Assembly (NCBI RefSeq): GCF_021462225.1
Contig: NC_061801.1
Location: 9,048,125-9,112,124 of the forward strand
Direction of reading: 5' to 3'
Length of the DNA stretch: 64,000 nucleotides
DNA from: Girardinichthys multiradiatus
Lineage: Eukaryota; Chordata; Actinopteri; Cyprinodontiformes; Goodeidae
The notes under the pieces were generated by a model. It had not been told where the DNA came from, searched no databases, and worked only from the letters and a program-made list of their open reading frames with translations. Positions 61,416 through 64,000 of the stretch are shown piece after piece. Positions within the stretch are counted from its first letter, which is position 1. Every line of letters begins with the position of its first letter. Position numbers and translations under genes: made by a program.

Positions 61416-63668
61416 GTAAGGCGAGGTATTCTTAGCGTGAGAACCAGCTGTTTCTGACGCTTACACATTGATTTATCATAAGCTCCCAGTTATTTCACGT
61501 TTTTACATTGAAGTGATTAACCATAGTCTTTTTTTTTTCTAGGCTTTTAGTCCTCGTATCCTGGTTGCTAACGTTAGCCAGCCACATAAACTGAGGCATA
61601 GTGCGCGTGCGAAAACCGTTAATAACGTTAGGACAACAGGGGCCGGCTCGCTGATTTAGCTTCCAGTTAGCTTTCATGAAGTAGGTTATGGAGGCCAGAT
61701 TGAAAACTCTGGTTATCTTTGAGTCCTCTGGCTGTTCAATTTTGCTAACGTCATTTATCAACAACTGAATAACTTCAGCAGCGCCGCAATAACGAGCTAC
61801 CTGTAAACTTTATTATGAGCTGTTCTGTTACAACATAAGCTTACATCAACCTTGCAAACGTCTGCTAATGATAAGAGAGATTATTGTGTGAAATGTTACA
61901 GCAGAGAAAATTATTTTAACATGTGCACCTGTATCGGTGGTTACTGTCACTGTCAGTAACATTTAGTTTTAAATGTTTGGTGATCTTCTCTGTCAGCTGC
62001 GTGGTGCTAAGCATCATGTCCGCCTATTTTATTTGCAGACGTTTAAACCACAGTTGCCTTTTTAACGATGTCAAAATGAGTGATTGTGACGAGGCTTTGT
62101 ATTTAGCTTTTGAATAGTAAGCAAGCTAGCATAAGAAAGCTATGTCACGCTGTTTTAACCAAGTCAGTTTAGCAGCTAATAGAAAAGTGAAAGGGAGATT
62201 TACGACATGAAATTTTGTCATTAAGAAGGATGATTAGTCCTCAAAGTATGTGGACGACTTGTTATAAACTGTATTATGGCGGTGTACGAGTAGGTTCGTT
62301 GTTAAGGAAATCCTACGTTGAGTAGGTAGGTGCAGGAAGTTGAAGGCAGGGCATTGTAAACACGTGTCTTGTTTTGGGTCACTTTGAAACAACTCGTGGC
62401 TTCGACATTACTGTAGTAAAAGTATCCGAATTCGCCCATCTTTACTGTATAATGACTAGGGAATTGTACGTTTTGGGGGCTGTGTTTCCATCTTTAACTT
62501 CCACTTTCATTTCAGCCCGGATCTTGTTTCTTGAAGAAAGTTACTTCATTAGACTTTCTTGTAATCCTTAAATACATTGTAACTGCATGGTTAGGATGTT
62601 CTTTTTGTGACCTGTATATTTTAAATGCATTTGTCACTATGTTTAGATATAAATATAACTTGAAATATAACCTCATAGCCTGTTTTTACATGTGGGTCAT
62701 TGTGTTCATTATATATTATAAAGAAATTGTTGTTTATTTTATGATTGACCTAAAATTTTTCATCACTTACTGAATTTTCTTAATAAATAATACACTTGTG
62801 TTGTTTACTTTTGACTAATTTATGTGCCATGAGATGTTAAAATGTTGTTTAGGTCATCAGTGAAGTGTAGCTATTGGGTTGTACACTGTATGATTTCAAA
62901 TGTTTAGTGTTGCGTTCATATCTAAGCTCATGTGCCACCCTACTTGATCAGTCTGTTGTTTTTTTTTAACACTGATTACTTGTAATTTTCCAGTTATATA
63001 TTTTTTTAAAGACTACAACCTTAGCCTTTACCATTCTCTTCATTACTGGTTTGTTTCATCGTAACACACAATACAGAGTGGATATGTTGTCATTTGATGG
63101 ACAGCAAATTATGCCAATTAATGTTTGAGATACATCTATCAGGCTTTTTCGTGCCAGTTACTGAACAATTCCCATTTCTCTTTATCTGACCCTTTGGTTC
63201 CTTTTGTCTAAATACTATAGCATATAATGTCCTGCAAGGTCTTTGGTAGCTTGAATCCAGTAGAAGCTTAAATAATTGCAAGATCCTCCCCATTAATGCG
63301 TCAAAGCTAATGTTTTTGACCGTTGCTAGATTTTTACTAAACTTAAAAGAAAGTGCATCTGAGAACTTGTTTTTTGATGTCTTCATTAACCTAAAACGGT
63401 GATATTTCCTGGTTTTGATATTTATAACCAATAATAGAAAATCAAATTTTTTACTCTTTGACTTGTATGTTTTCGGTCACGGGAAATTTGGCCGATCCAG
63501 ATCTTTTGACCAATTGATTTGTGAATCTCTGTTATATACTGCTGATCGATCCCTTTAAAACATTACATTTTCATCTATGTATTTCTTTATTTAATTTTGT
63601 TTCTTATTTTAATTAATGAAGAAAAAAAAGGCCCTCTTGCTATAAGGTTATATTCATTGGATTTGCAG
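61416..63668 (+). other. Probable sbno1 intron 1
   Basis: AT-rich, with several short chance open frames and no transposon that I recognise. Confidence 0.45.
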
Positions 63669-63788
63669 ATGGATCCTGGACAGGATTTGCTACTCGCTGC
63701 TTTAAGTGAGAGTGGAATTTGCCCAAATGATATTGGGCTATTTGATGTGGATTCTCAGGATGTTACACAGCCCCCTACAGCCCAGCAA
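63669..63788 (+). CDS. sbno1: sbno1 first coding exon
   Basis: Forty codons from [10 protein letters not shown] to PPTAQQ, ending CAA|GTAAGA. The match to SBNO1 is strong over the first 20 residues. Confidence 0.92.
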
Positions 63789-63982
63789 GTAAGACGATCC
63801 TCAGTAAATTATCTAGAAGACAATAGTTTCCTTTTATTTCCATCACAGCATGAATCCCAATTCTAATCCTGACCTCCTTTCAGTCCATCTCCATCAGTGC
63901 TCTGGATGTTGGGGTGGGAGCAGAATCAGTGGAAGTTGTTCGACCTGAGCCTCAAAGTGCAGTTCCAGTTGTTGCAATCAGA
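63669..63982 (+). CDS. sbno1: Strawberry notch homolog 1, N-terminal part
   Basis: Two coding exons, 63669-63788 and 63884-63982, both phase 0 at each end, joined over a 95-bp intron. Exon 1 begins [31 protein letters not shown], very close to the human SBNO1 N-terminus. Exon 2 reads [14 protein letters not shown] to VVAIR and stops at a GTAAGC donor. The start ATG lies directly after the TTTGCAG acceptor. SBNO1 is a large nuclear DExD/H-box and SNF2-like helicase-type regulator linked to Notch signalling; the helicase part is outside the window. Gene partial at the right edge. Confidence 0.9.
63884..63982 (+). CDS. sbno1: sbno1 second coding exon
   Basis: Thirty-three codons after ACCTCCTTTCAG, ending AGA|GTAAGC, phase 0 to phase 0. 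Less conserved acidic and valine-rich text that fits the following stretch of SBNO1. Confidence 0.82.
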
Positions 63983-64000
63983 GTAAGCTCACAGAACATG

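Overview
The window is a piece of a bony-fish (teleost) nuclear genome. Protein-coding exons are short and split by introns with GT-AG junctions. The gene content matches a vertebrate neighbourhood in which rilpl1, kmt5a (setd8) and sbno1 lie close together (human 12q24.31, from memory). The repeats are typical of fish: many Tc1-like transposons, tRNA-derived SINEs, LINE 3' ends, hAT and PIF/Harbinger remnants and a DIRS-like retroelement. No bacterial-type genes, CRISPR arrays or complete RNA genes were seen.

Layout. (1) 1-2053, minus strand: the first two coding exons of an interleukin-15/interleukin-2 receptor alpha-like sushi-domain gene; the rest lies left of the window. (2) 5575-35011, plus strand: a complete rilpl1 gene, rebuilt here as seven coding exons giving 399 residues, with a second possible terminal exon at 30985-31078 and a possible 51-bp in-frame microexon at 21767-21817. 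(3) 43375-57758, minus strand: a complete kmt5a gene (histone H4K20 monomethyltransferase), seven coding exons, 331 or 335 residues depending on one donor. (4) From about 61340, plus strand: the promoter, an untranslated exon and the first two coding exons of sbno1; the rest lies to the right. The il15ra-like gene and rilpl1 are divergent, rilpl1 and kmt5a converge, and kmt5a and sbno1 are divergent, each with a GC-rich promoter.

The introns and intergenic spaces are packed with mobile DNA. Most notable are three nearly full-length copies (22438-24047, 50542-52148, 58445-60054) of one Tc1-like family with 200-bp inverted repeats, two of which keep an open DD34E transposase. A different Tc1 element (DD38E spacing) is nested inside an older Tc1 fossil at 31998-33453. 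A 948-bp Harbinger remnant has TTA duplications. Two hAT remnants have 8-bp duplications. A DIRS-like element has its complex terminal repeats at 30169-30465. Several nested insertions allow relative dating.

I found no convincing new multi-gene system. The best leads are the rilpl1 transcript variants, two perfect hairpins in rilpl1 introns, and the recently active Tc1 family. Exon boundaries were derived by reading phases and splice sites by eye; they need transcript confirmation.
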